From positions 785,824-849,823 of the forward strand of contig CALYLW010000281.1 in assembly GCA_944989445.1 (NCBI GenBank): a stretch of DNA of 64,000 nucleotides, read 5' to 3'. Positions 11,671 through 23,600 of the stretch are shown piece after piece. The notes under the pieces were generated by a model. The model worked only from the letters and a program-made list of their open reading frames with translations, had not been told where the DNA came from and ran no database searches. The translations under genes were made by a program, and so were the position numbers. This DNA comes from Ampullaceana balthica. Taxonomy: Eukaryota > Mollusca > Gastropoda > Lymnaeidae. Numbering within the stretch: the stretch's first letter is position 1; each line of letters starts with the position of its first letter.

Positions 11671-14600
11671 CTGTGCATGAAAATAAATTTAACATAAGGT
11701 ATGTATTTAAACATATTAGATTGGATATGGCTGAGGCTGAATGAATTGCTGGCCGCCGCTCAAGACCTGTTGATGTGTCAATGCGCTCCCCCCAGCCCCC
11801 AACGACCAAAAAGGTCATGGTAAAGGTACTGATGATGATGATGATAAATTTAAACATTTCAACAACAAACATCAATTATTATTGTAAATAACATACACCT
11901 TTTCTGTCAATGTACAATGAGTATGAATGTTTTAAATAAGCTTTTCTAAAAGTATTGTTAAAATTCTTTTTAACAGGAATGTTAATTTCCATAAGAATAA
12001 AATGATTAATTTATATAGCAAGTGTGTGTATTTAAAAGCAATACCTTCTTTAACTTGAGCATGGGTTAAGGTCCCTTACCTCTTGTGGTGTTCTTGGGGG
12101 GTGAGTGATTCTGCACATACACGGACATTGGTTGTGGACTTCATGCATGCCAGAAGTGGTAACGTCTTGTTGAGCTTCTGCTGTCGTGTCCACACCGGTC
12201 AATGTATTGACCACGGGAGGGGATGGCGTGACTAACCCACTCGCACTCCTGGTCGGGTCTATACCTAATGAATTTACTGAATAGTCTGTTATCTCATGTG
12301 CTAAATCTGACGTCAAGGAATGCGCCACACCGAAACTTTCGCCTGCTGATGACGTCAAGGAATGCGCCACACCGAAACTTTCGCCTGCTGATGACGTCAA
12401 GGAATGCGCCACACCGAAACTGTCGCCTGCTGATGACGTCAAGGAATGCGCCACGCCGAAACTGTCGCCTGCTGATGACGTCAAGGAATGCGCCACACCG
12501 AAACTGTCACCTGCTGATGACGTCAAGGAATGCGCCACACCGAAACTGTCGCCTGCCGATAACGGAAACGCCGTCAGATATGGGGTGAATAACAACGGGG
12601 TTGTTTTATCTTGAGCAGACTCCGCTATTGGTGCCACTATTTGGTTAGAATCTGTGTTGATATTCGCTTTAAATGATTCTGATCCGGAATAAGTAATTGC
12701 ATTTGTTGGTGGTAGAAGCGAGGCCATTGAGACGGTATCTGGTTCACTCAGTGTGTGTGTTGAAAGGTCGTCTGCTTGGGTCATCATAAACGAATTATCC
12801 AGTGTTTTAGAGGCAATCGTGAATGCTGAGTAATCTATTGCAGACATATTATCTGAAGAAGTGACTTGGATTGTTGAAGCTGAAGGTAAGATAGATTCCA
12901 GATTTTCTGTTAGCCAACCAGTAATCGTAATCGAATCCACGGAATTAACGAGGTGCTCTAACAGAGACGAAGTTTCTGATGTTTTCAAGGTTTCTGTTAT
13001 CATCATCTGATTGGATGTGAAATCGTAATCGACTGAATTGGAAGTTTCCAGAAGGTTGTCCGTTTGATAATTTGTTCCACTGACGGAGACGGATGTCTGG
13101 TCAATGAAATATGATGGGGAAGAAATCTTGGATGAAGACTCTAGGAAATCTATTTAATTTTTTTTTAAAGAAGGGAAAACATGTGAAAACAGCCATTGAA
13201 CAAAAGTTAAAACAGAAGGGACAATAATTTCCGTTGAACATTTATTCATACCCGTTCATCATGACATCTGCTCTCCTAGTACGGAACGGCAGAAAAAGAA
13301 AACTTTAGACATAATCTCCTATTTAGTTTTTCATTAGATTTTATTATTAATTTGATTATTTCACACGCGTATAAACATGGATATAACTTATACCATATCT
13401 ACAATATCTTTCACTAAAAACACATAAAAACGGAATTGAATGCGAAAGTAAAACTAGAGAACGGAATGTAAATTTTTTCCCAACTTACAACAATTAATTT
13501 GATACCGGTGCCAGAGACCATCGCCATGACACAAGACTGTTTTATTTGGGTTGCTGAGTAAACAGATGGCGTCTCTTTTCTTGGATTTCACGGGGATAAT
13601 AGAGATAATAATTATAATAATATAGAACAAGACAAACTCAATAAATGGAAAATTATTATCATAGTAGGATACGTATATATTTTATTTTGTGGTTTGTTTG
13701 CTTGTTTGTTTTTTCTAATGATAACTAAAATTTTAAGGAAAATAGAAAAAAAAATTATTTTTTTAAATTCAGATACAAACATTTTAGTTTCGAATGTCTG
13801 AATAACAAAGAAAGAAAAACTTATCATAAAGCCTTTGTGTTTATTTTCCTTGAAATATTTACTCATTATTTATTATATAAAAGGTGACCAGAGAAACGAA
13901 TGCATCCAATATCTTATAACTTCCGTAAATATAATTTAAAAATACATTTAAAAACTTCCATTCTGCAAATTTAACACAGCCGTAACTAAAAGCGTTATTA
14001 ACAGAAACACCAGGTTCAGGTTATGGATGATGGGTACGTTCATCTCTCTTTCTCGCGCACACACGCGCACATCCGATCACAAGGTAAATTTATGTTGACT
14101 ATGTAAATGTATAACATAAAAACAGGGTATTAGTAGGCATGACAGGACGTAACACAACAGCGAACGTTTCGGCAAAGAGGCTTCCTCAACGGACAAGTAG
14201 TACACAAATGAAACGAATATAACGAAATAATAAAAACACTTGGCTGCGTTGAAATCCAAGTAGTCCAGTGGAGATCTCTAATGTCAGGCTAACTAATACC
14301 CTGTTTTTATGTTATACATTTACCTACTTAAAAGCCTGATTGCAGTCTCACCCCCATTACTTTATGTTGACAATGATGTTAAATGATAAAGATAAACACT
14401 GACCAAATCACCCAGTTCCTTGATTGTGTAGCGCCTAGAACTCCCCTCCTGGTAAAACCAGCATTCCGTCATGGACGTGACCTTCAGAAAAAATGCCTGG
14501 GTGATTCCATTGACTTGTATGTCTTGGAGACTTTTGGAAGTAGCTGAAAATGATTTTCTAGATGTTTCTTAATAGGATCAAACGAAAAACGGATAAAACG

Positions 14601-17600
14601 TTTCCATGCTACGTAAATAGCAACTTCTAAAAAAACATGTTAGCTCCCTTGTTAACTATAAGAACACCCTAAGTAATTTGATAGATTTATTTGACAATAT
14701 CACGAAAAGATAATTTGTGTTTTGGGCAAACGATCGTTAAATCTTGTGGAAATAAACAAAATCAGGGAATAAAAGGTTAGGAAAGCAGAGGTTAAATCAT
14801 TTTAAATAAATTGAATGAAAACTCACTTGTTACTTGTTTAATGCAGAATGAATTCCATGTTTGCAAAACATTATTCTCTGAATATTTTTCATCTTTTTAA
14901 AGTTAATTTTCTCTCTAACCTTATAACTACTGTGTCCTTTTCTTTTTACCATTTATATTATTACTCTATGAGTACTCACTGTAAATAGATACAAGCGCAA
15001 TAGAAATAGCAAGTTTGATAAAGCAAACCATTAATTACTTACTGCTCCTTACGGCCTTGGTAAGTTATGATCAAATCTTTCCAAACTCGAAAAGACTCGA
15101 TCTACATTTCTCAACGCCTTTCATAACGATTTTAAAAAATTAATTGAATTTCCTTCACACTTATATATTAAACACAGAAAACACGATCCGTAAACACGTG
15201 ACGTGTATATAATATAAAAACAGATTCCATACACGTGTCGTATCTATATATATATAAATCAAAGTATGCATGTCTGTTATAGCTGACTAAACCATTCATC
15301 CGATCGCCATGAAACTTTTGGAGACTTTTGAGTACGCTCCAGGGATGGAAATAGGCTACTTTTTTTTAAATCCCTTATATTAACTTCACGGCCGTCTCTG
15401 TCGTCATCTCTCTCATCATCTCTCTCTCTCTGTCTTGGGCTCGGCGGGCGGAAAAACAGAAGTCAAAAATGACCCACTTCCCATGATCTGATCGAACTGA
15501 AATTTGGCACACGGACCCGTCTAACCTAACAATGCATCGTATCAAAATTTCAGATCGATCGAACGTACCGTAATTAAATTAATGCATTTTTAGTTTATCC
15601 TTATATGAGGTATGTAATTTAAATTCACGGTTTGTTATTGTTTTTTTGCCACGTGAAATTTTGAGCTGACGCATTGAGGCGACCCAACGAAGCGACGGGC
15701 GCTTTTGTTTACATTTTACGTGTCACTCTGAGCTCGGTCAAGCGAATCGGTGACCAGACTTTTCCCCTCTCCCCCCCACCCACCCCTCCCCCCACCCACC
15801 CCTCCCCCCCACTAGGGTTATGATGCAAAGTTGAGTTAAGACAGATTCAGTCTGTAAATGTTTGAAAATAATCAATACTGTTTAGTTATGTCTCATATAT
15901 AAGGGATTTATAGTCAAAAACTTTGTTTTTACGGGTTTGTTTTATTCAAAATTTAACACTCATGGGGCGCCGGGGGCCCATAATGAGATTTTTTTCTTAT
16001 ATGAGCTATATAAAAATTAGTTTAGGGCTTAGCTGCTTGGAAAATGAATGGATCTTGACCAAACTTGGTACATAACAACTTGATAGCCTATATTAAAGTA
16101 TCATATGGCATTGAACTCCTAATGTCCGTTCCTTCGGGGCCGGGGGCCCAAAATCTTTATTTTTGTAAGCGTTAAATACTTTATTCCCGTTAGCTGACTA
16201 TACCATTCATTCGGTCGCCATGAAACTTTTGGAGACTTTTGAGTACGCTCCAGGGATGGAAATAGGCTACTTTTTTTCAAAATTTAACACTCATGGGGCG
16301 CCGGGGGCCCATAATGAGAATTTTTTCTTATATGAGCTATATAAAAATTAGTTTAGGGCTTAGCTGCTTGGAAAATGAATGGATCTTGACCAAACTTGGT
16401 ACATAACAACTTGATAGCCTATATTAAAGTATCATATGGCATTGAACTCCTAATGTCCGTTCCTTCGGGGCCGGGGGCCCAAAATCTTTATTTTTGTAAG
16501 CGTTAAATACTTTATTCCCGTTAGCTGACTATACCATTCATTCGGTCGCCATGAAACTTTTGGAGACTTTTGAGTACGCTCCGGGGATGGAAATAGGCTA
16601 CTTTTTTTCAAAATTTAACACTCATGGGGCGCCGGGGGCCCATAATGAGAATTTTTTCTTATATGAGCTATATAAAAATTAGTTTAGGGCTTAGCTGCTT
16701 GGAAAATGAATGGATCTTGACCAAACTTGGTACATAACAACTTGATAGCCAACATTAAAGTACCATATGGCATTGAACACCTAATGTCCGTTCCTTCGGG
16801 GCCGGGGGCCCAAAATCTTTTTTTTTGTAAGCGTTAAATACTTTATTCCCGGTATGATTTACACGATCTTGAAAAGCATTGACTAATATATCTATCATGA
16901 TCCAGATTGAAATGAACAGGTATTTTAAAGTTAATTTCTTGCACCGATTGGGCCCGGGGGCCCTTAATGTTGTTTTTTCTAATCTTATATCTATATATAT
17001 AAAAATCAAAGTATGTATGTATGTATGCATGTCTTTGTATAGCTGACTAAACCATTCATCCGATCGCCATGAAACTTTTGGAGACTTTTGAGTACGCTCC
17101 TGGGATGGTCACTGGCTACTTTTTTTTCAAAATTTAACCCTCATGGGGCGCCGGGGGCCCATAAAATGATTTATTTTCTTATATATGAGCTATATAAAAA
17201 TTAGTTTAAGCGTTAGCTATTAGGTAAATTGATGGATCTTAACCAAACTTTGTATATAACAACTTGATAGCCAATATAGAAATACTAAAGGGACTAATTT
17301 CCTAATGTCCATTTCTTCGGGACTGGGGGCCCAAAATGTCTTATTTCATAAACGTTTAATATTTTATTCCCCATTCAATTATTAAAGATCTTGAAAAATA
17401 TAGATAAATATATCCACAATGAAATTGATTGAAATAAACAGGCGTTTTGAACTTGACATCTTGCACTAAATGGGCCCTGGGGCCCTTAATGTCGTTTTTT
17501 GCTTTTATGAGCTATATAAAAATGAGTTTATGCGTTAACTACTGAGTAAATGAATGGATCTTAACCAAACTTGGTATATAAAAACTTGGTAGCCCATATT

Positions 17601-20600
17601 AAAATAACAAAGGGCACTGCACTTCTAATTTTTAATTGTTCAGGGCCGGGGGCCCCAAATGTATTTTTTCGTATGTGTTTGAGATATTATTTCCCATTCT
17701 ATTTTAACGATCTTAAGAAATATATCAATGATGAGACTGAATTAAAATGAACAGCATTTTGAAATTTACATCTTACATCGAATGGGCCGGGGGCCCCAAA
17801 TGTCTTTTTTTGTGTGTATACTCTAAGATATTATTTCCCACTCAGTTTTTAACGATCTTGAGAAATATATCCATGATTAAAATGAATTTAAATGAACATG
17901 TTTTCAAAATGTACATCTTGAATTGAACGGGCCTGGGAGCCCCTTAATGTAGTTTTCCTTATATCTACATATATATAAAAATTAGTTTAGGTGTTAGATA
18001 ATGAGAAAATAAATGGATTTTGACCAAACGCGGTATATAAAAACTTAAAAGCCTATATTAAATTTCGATAGGGCACTGATCTCATAATGTCCATTTCATC
18101 GGGGCTAGGGGCCCTAAATGTGTTTTTACTAAATTTTTAATATTGTATTCCCCATTCAATTTTACACGATATTGAGAAATATAGATACATATATTTATAT
18201 TTTTGTTATGAAATTGATTGAAATGAACAGATTTTCGAACTTCATATTTTAAACTGATGGGCCTGGTGACCCTTAATGTAATTTATTTTTTATCTATATA
18301 TATTCCTTTTTACTGAGATCGTTGCAACGCACGATGGGTCTGCTAGTCTGTAATAAAAATTCTGAAAACGTGAAGTATCTATAATATTAATGCTATATAC
18401 TCACGGCACTCTGGGACTTGGCAGGACATCTGACGTAGTGTGCATGCATTGGTTGGAGTGTTACAGTAATCCACATAACACCACGGACCACTGGCTCTCC
18501 TGTAAAGGTTGAAATTATTTTGTTTGTTTGTTTTCCCGTTATTTTCGGCTACCTCCCAGCCTCTACCAAGGGAAATAAGTAAAATGAGTTGCTTCAATTA
18601 TTCCAGATAAACATCATAACGCGGTGGTCGAGTGGCAGCGCACTGGACTGTCATACCGATGGTCACGGGTTCGAATCCGTGTGAAGGCAAGGGTTTGTTC
18701 CCGGGGCCTAGGGCGTCCCTGAGTGACCCCGCTCCGAATGGGTACCTAACACTACATGTAGTTAGGCGGCTGGGTAATGCGTGGAACGCACAAAGCCGTG
18801 GCCAGTGAACGCTGCATCACTTGCCAACAGATCATCTGTCATGGTCTGTGGACGCAACTATCTTCTGCATAGAAGGAGCGTTTGTATAGATAAGATAGGA
18901 AGATAAGATAATCCTCAGAACAAAGATATTACATAAAGAAAAACCAAAGACAATGAAATCAATGATTTCCTTGTACTTGTATGACGTGCGTGTTAGTATT
19001 CTATAAGTAGGCATCTCTTACCTATCAGGGTTTCTACAATAGTTTTTAGTGACGGAGCCGTCAGATGAGATAGCGGTTTGATGAACGGGGCACAACTCCG
19101 TGCTATTCAACGTCCAGTTCCTGCAGTCTATATTTCTAGATGTCTCCCCTTCAAAGCTAAGTAAGCCAGTGTATTGCTGACCATCAGATGACCAGGGCAT
19201 GACACAGATTTCTTCTAACAAAGGTGTTCAATGAAATCAATTATTAAACAAAAAAAGAAAAACGAGCAAATGTTTATTATTAGGGCAAATAGATACAGTC
19301 AAACCTCTCATAACGAGCATCTCTCATAACGAGAAGTTCGCATAACAAGCAATTTTTTTTGGTGAAAAAGTTGCTCCCTTAACAAGCGAAGATTCGAATA
19401 ACGAGTGACGCAGAAAGGGAAAGTTCCTTTTTCCTGGAAATTCATTTGTGAGCCGTCAACGATTTATTATTCTGTGTTAAGCACTCGGTCTGTTAGCATA
19501 TTGTTTTTGTGTGTGATCAAACGTTTTTACAAATTTTGTATTCAGAAAGTATTCGTAATTTTTTTATGTGAAAAGTGTAATAATCTGTGCTAAAATGTCT
19601 TCGAAAAAAAACAAAAAGAAGACAATCATAAGAGAGAGAAAAAACTGTTGAAATTAAAAGAAATACCATTGAAAAGCGAGAACAAGGTGGCTAATCTAGC
19701 GCGCCAACTACAATCGGCCAACATCAACGATGAATCGATAAAATGGGAAACTAACTGGAGTATGTCTTTCCACCCAGAAAAGTGTCAACTGTTAAGAGTA
19801 ATAAAGAAAAAGAAACAAATAAATTCAAAATATTACATTCATGGAAAAGAACTGACCCAAACTAAAGATGCAAAATACTTAGGAGTCTTAATAAATGAGA
19901 AACTATCATGGAATCCCCATGTCAATGAAGTTATTAAAAAATCAAACAAAACCTTAGGCTTTATAAAAAGAAACTTTAGCAAATGTAATAGAGATTTAAC
20001 TAAAAGAACTAGAGATGTAACTAAAATGCTACCTCACTTTGGTGAGACCTGTACTAGAATATGCATCTTCTGTATGGGACCCATCCACCAAAGAAAACAT
20101 TGATAAACTAGAACTAGAACAAATTCAAAAAAGAGCTGCCAGATTCATTACTGGAGAATATACGAAACTGACAAGAGTAACACCATTAGTTAAATCATTA
20201 AACCTTGAAACACTAGAGGATAGAAGAACCAAAAGCAAAGTAGTAATCATACATAAAGCAATTAATTCTAATTTAGAAATACAACACAAAGATAACTTAA
20301 TACAACCCTCAGATAGACATAAGGATAAAAACACCTTTCTTATTCCGTATGCAAGAACAAACACATACAAGTTTTCCTTCTTCCCGTCCGGAATTTGGGC
20401 GTGAATGGGTTGCCTGAAGAATCCAGGAAAACCAACACTTTATCAACATTTAAATCTCTAATAAAAATGCAGGACTAAACACAAACCATAGATAAGCGTA
20501 TGACGCAATAATCTTCTGTATAGAAGGAGCGTCTGTAAACAGATAAGATAAGATCAACGATCTGCACTATTCTCAAGAACAATTAAGGGGATGAATGCTT

Positions 20601-23600
20601 CAAAGGGAGTGTCAAGAATGTCTACGAAACGGTTACGACACATTTTCGTCCAATTTTGAAACGTTGGCAAAAACAAATGTCTTTGGACAGTTTTCTAGTT
20701 AAAAATGAATAATTATTTATTAGTCATAATTTCATATTTAATGTTTGTTTACGTATTTTTGTTTCAAATCTAAAGTGTATCCTACAATTCTAGTTGTTTC
20801 ACTCTTTAATAATTCATAAGTAATTTTATTTGAATAATGTTATTTTTTTTTAATGAGTATTTTTTTCAGCATGTAACTGATTATCGCATTTTACATTGAT
20901 TTTTATGGGAAAAATTGTTTCACATAATGAGTGTTTGGCTTAACGAGTAAGACTCTGGAACGAATTAAACTCGTTATGAGAGGTTTGACTAATTTATTTG
21001 CATTATAATGACGATTTTTAGATGAAACGAGAATTTCATGACCCACTTTGTAGGCATTTGAGATTATTAAAGAATAATTATCCCGATGACGCAATTAGTA
21101 GCTCTGCCTATCTCACACATACGTTTGAACTCTTAACGAATTTGCTCCAAGTCTATATGACAAGTTGGAAGTCGTCAAGTAAAGCAGATGGACTCGCGGA
21201 GAAGTTCCCCCTTAGGCAAACCCAAAGTCCAACCTCTGAAGGCTGCTGCACCGAGCAAACACCTCTAAAGGATGCACCAAGCAGACACCTCTAAAGGATG
21301 CACCGAGCAGACACCCCTAAAGGATGCACCGAGCAGACACCCCTAAAGGCTGCACCGAGCAGACACCCCTAAAGGATGCACCGAGCAGACACCTCTAAAG
21401 GATGCACCGAGCAGACACCCCTAAAGGATGCACCGAGCAGACACCCCTAAAGGCTGCACCGAGCAGACACCCCTAAAGGATGCACCGAGCAGACACCCCT
21501 AAAGGCTGCACCGAGCAGACACCTCTAAAGGATGCACCGAGCAGACACCCCTAAAGGCTGCACCAAGCAGACACCTCTAAAGGCTGCACCGAGCAGACAC
21601 CCCTAAAGGATGCACCGAGCAGACACCCCTAAAGGCTGCACCGAGCAGACACCTCTAAAGGATGCACCGAGCAGACACCCCTAAAGGCTGCACCAAGCAG
21701 ACACCCCTAAAGGATGCACCGAGCAGACACCCCTAAAGGATGCACCGAGCAGACACCCCTAAAGGCTGCACCGAGCAGACACCCCTAAAGGATGCACCGA
21801 GCAGACACCCCTAAAGGCTGCACCGAGCAGACACCTCTAAAGGATGCACCGAGCAGACACCCCTAAAGGCTGCACCGAGCAAACACCTCTAAAGGATGCA
21901 CCGAGCAAACACCTCTAAAGGATGCACCGAGCAAACACCCCTAAAGTAGTTTAAAAACCTGGTGTCTGGCTCACACGGTAAGGCAATCCGTTGCTAGGAA
22001 ACGATGATGGGTAGTCAAGTTTACGTCTTTAGGAAGGGGTCCCTTTTAAAGGTTTGACCGTTTGGTTGTCTTTAGTCCATTTAAAGGCGTGTTTTCTGAC
22101 TATGGCAGCCAGTGATGAAGCAGTTGGTAGCGACGAGCCATGCCATCTACCTACATCGTTTTGAACATTTGACGTTTGAGTGGCACGGCAAGGTGGTATT
22201 GAGTGTCGAACTGGTGATTACGGTGACACAGCTCACAAGATACACTCACAATACAAACTCAGACCTAAAGGTTAATATCTCACTCATCTCAAAAGCACAG
22301 TCAACAAGGTAATAATTCACTAACCATGAAAACTCATACCAAAAGGTAACATTTCACTCACCGCACAAGCTCAGTCCACAAAAAACTTTGACAGCATTCA
22401 CAAAACACCACGGAGGCTCAGTTGAATTTTGGGATCTAAAATTGAAGCAACATTCTCTTTATTTGAACAACAAATAATATATAATTGAAACACCTTTCTA
22501 GGCTACAAGTAATACATAATCTAAATTATATGATAACTGTTCGATAACAACATATGTATTAACAATAAAATCAATTGAAGTAATAACAATTGTAACAATT
22601 AAACAATTCTAGACATGACAACAGATTTAGTTATTTTAAAAAAAATATATACTATTTAGCTATGTTTTCTAAACTAATGTCTTCTATTTCACGTTTCAAG
22701 AAAAAAATTCAATTATTACTGTTTGAATTAAGAAGAATTGAAAAAAATGGTTTGGCTGGAACTGGAGGGGGGCCCTGATGATACAAATTTGGTAATGTCA
22801 TTTCTTTGACTATCCCACTGAAAATTTATCTTATGAAAAGAAAAAATAAGTACACGATTTTTTGTGATATTTTGACAGTCAATCCCTAGATCGCTATAAT
22901 ATTACCTGGTATTTTGACGGATAATCCTGAGATTGCTTATTTTTTACCTGCAATAATTTGCAGCATCTTGAACAGTCTCGCCATTAAAGATGGCTGTGTC
23001 GCTGGCCGGGTAGTGGTCTGTCCAGGCATCACAAGGTAGCCCGGTAGCACTGTAGCTTAGATGACCTCGGTAACTTGGGTAGCTTTCATCAATACATTCC
23101 AAGGGATCTATGTTTTTTTATGACGTGGATAGATCGGTGAGTTCAAGGGCATAAATACTGGCACTAATAAAATATGGTGTACACTACTACATAACATTTG
23201 ATAGACTTGTGATATTACAGCATGGTCAAATATTAAATCCATGAATTGAAATGATATAGTTATAAAATACTATTAACATTCTTTTGGGATATATAATTCT
23301 GGAAGGTGGTTTGTTCTGAAAAAGAACATTGCGTGATGACGTAGTTTTCAGTTCGATGGTTTTCAATGTATGATCTCTAGATCTAAACATTTGTGAAATT
23401 CAGAGTATTATTATGTCTTAAATAAGTTCATGGAACCAGATTGGAGTTTACTGAGTGATCAAAAAACCTTACATAACGCAAACATTAGAATTAAAAGTGT
23501 GGAAAAAATAAATAATGGAGTAGAGTAGAAATGAAAAAGACAGGTCTTTACAAAGGTTGTATCCCCTTGAAGCATTCTTCGGAAAGAAAACAAAAAAAGT

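Larger units (their letters stand above)
15243..18346 (+). mobile_element. Helitron array, non-autonomous
   Basis: The left end is a|TCTATATATATATAAATC and the right end is gtctgCTAG|t, so the element has 5' TC, 3' CTAG and A/T flanks, as Helitrons do. A short palindrome, cgttgcaacg, precedes the right end. A second 5' terminus appears at 16990. The interior consists of degenerate units with a 'gggcc..ggggccc' core and the conserved motif ccatgaaacttttggagact. No RepHel gene is visible. Confidence 0.85.

Noticed and set aside
12268..12588. Plus-strand frame with NAPHRN repeats
   Set aside because: Shadow of the 42-bp coding repeat in exon 17.
18619..18700. A tRNA gene
   Set aside because: A and B boxes are present, but there is no acceptor-stem pairing that I can see, and the segment continues into a SINE body with a LINE-like tail that recurs elsewhere.
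21239..21946. CRISPR-like array
   Set aside because: The units are contiguous 26-bp repeats without unique spacers, in a eukaryotic intron.
19022..23107. Joining exon 13a directly to exon 13b as two consecutive kringles
   Set aside because: Phases disagree (2 against 1) and the joined frame meets a stop within about ten codons.
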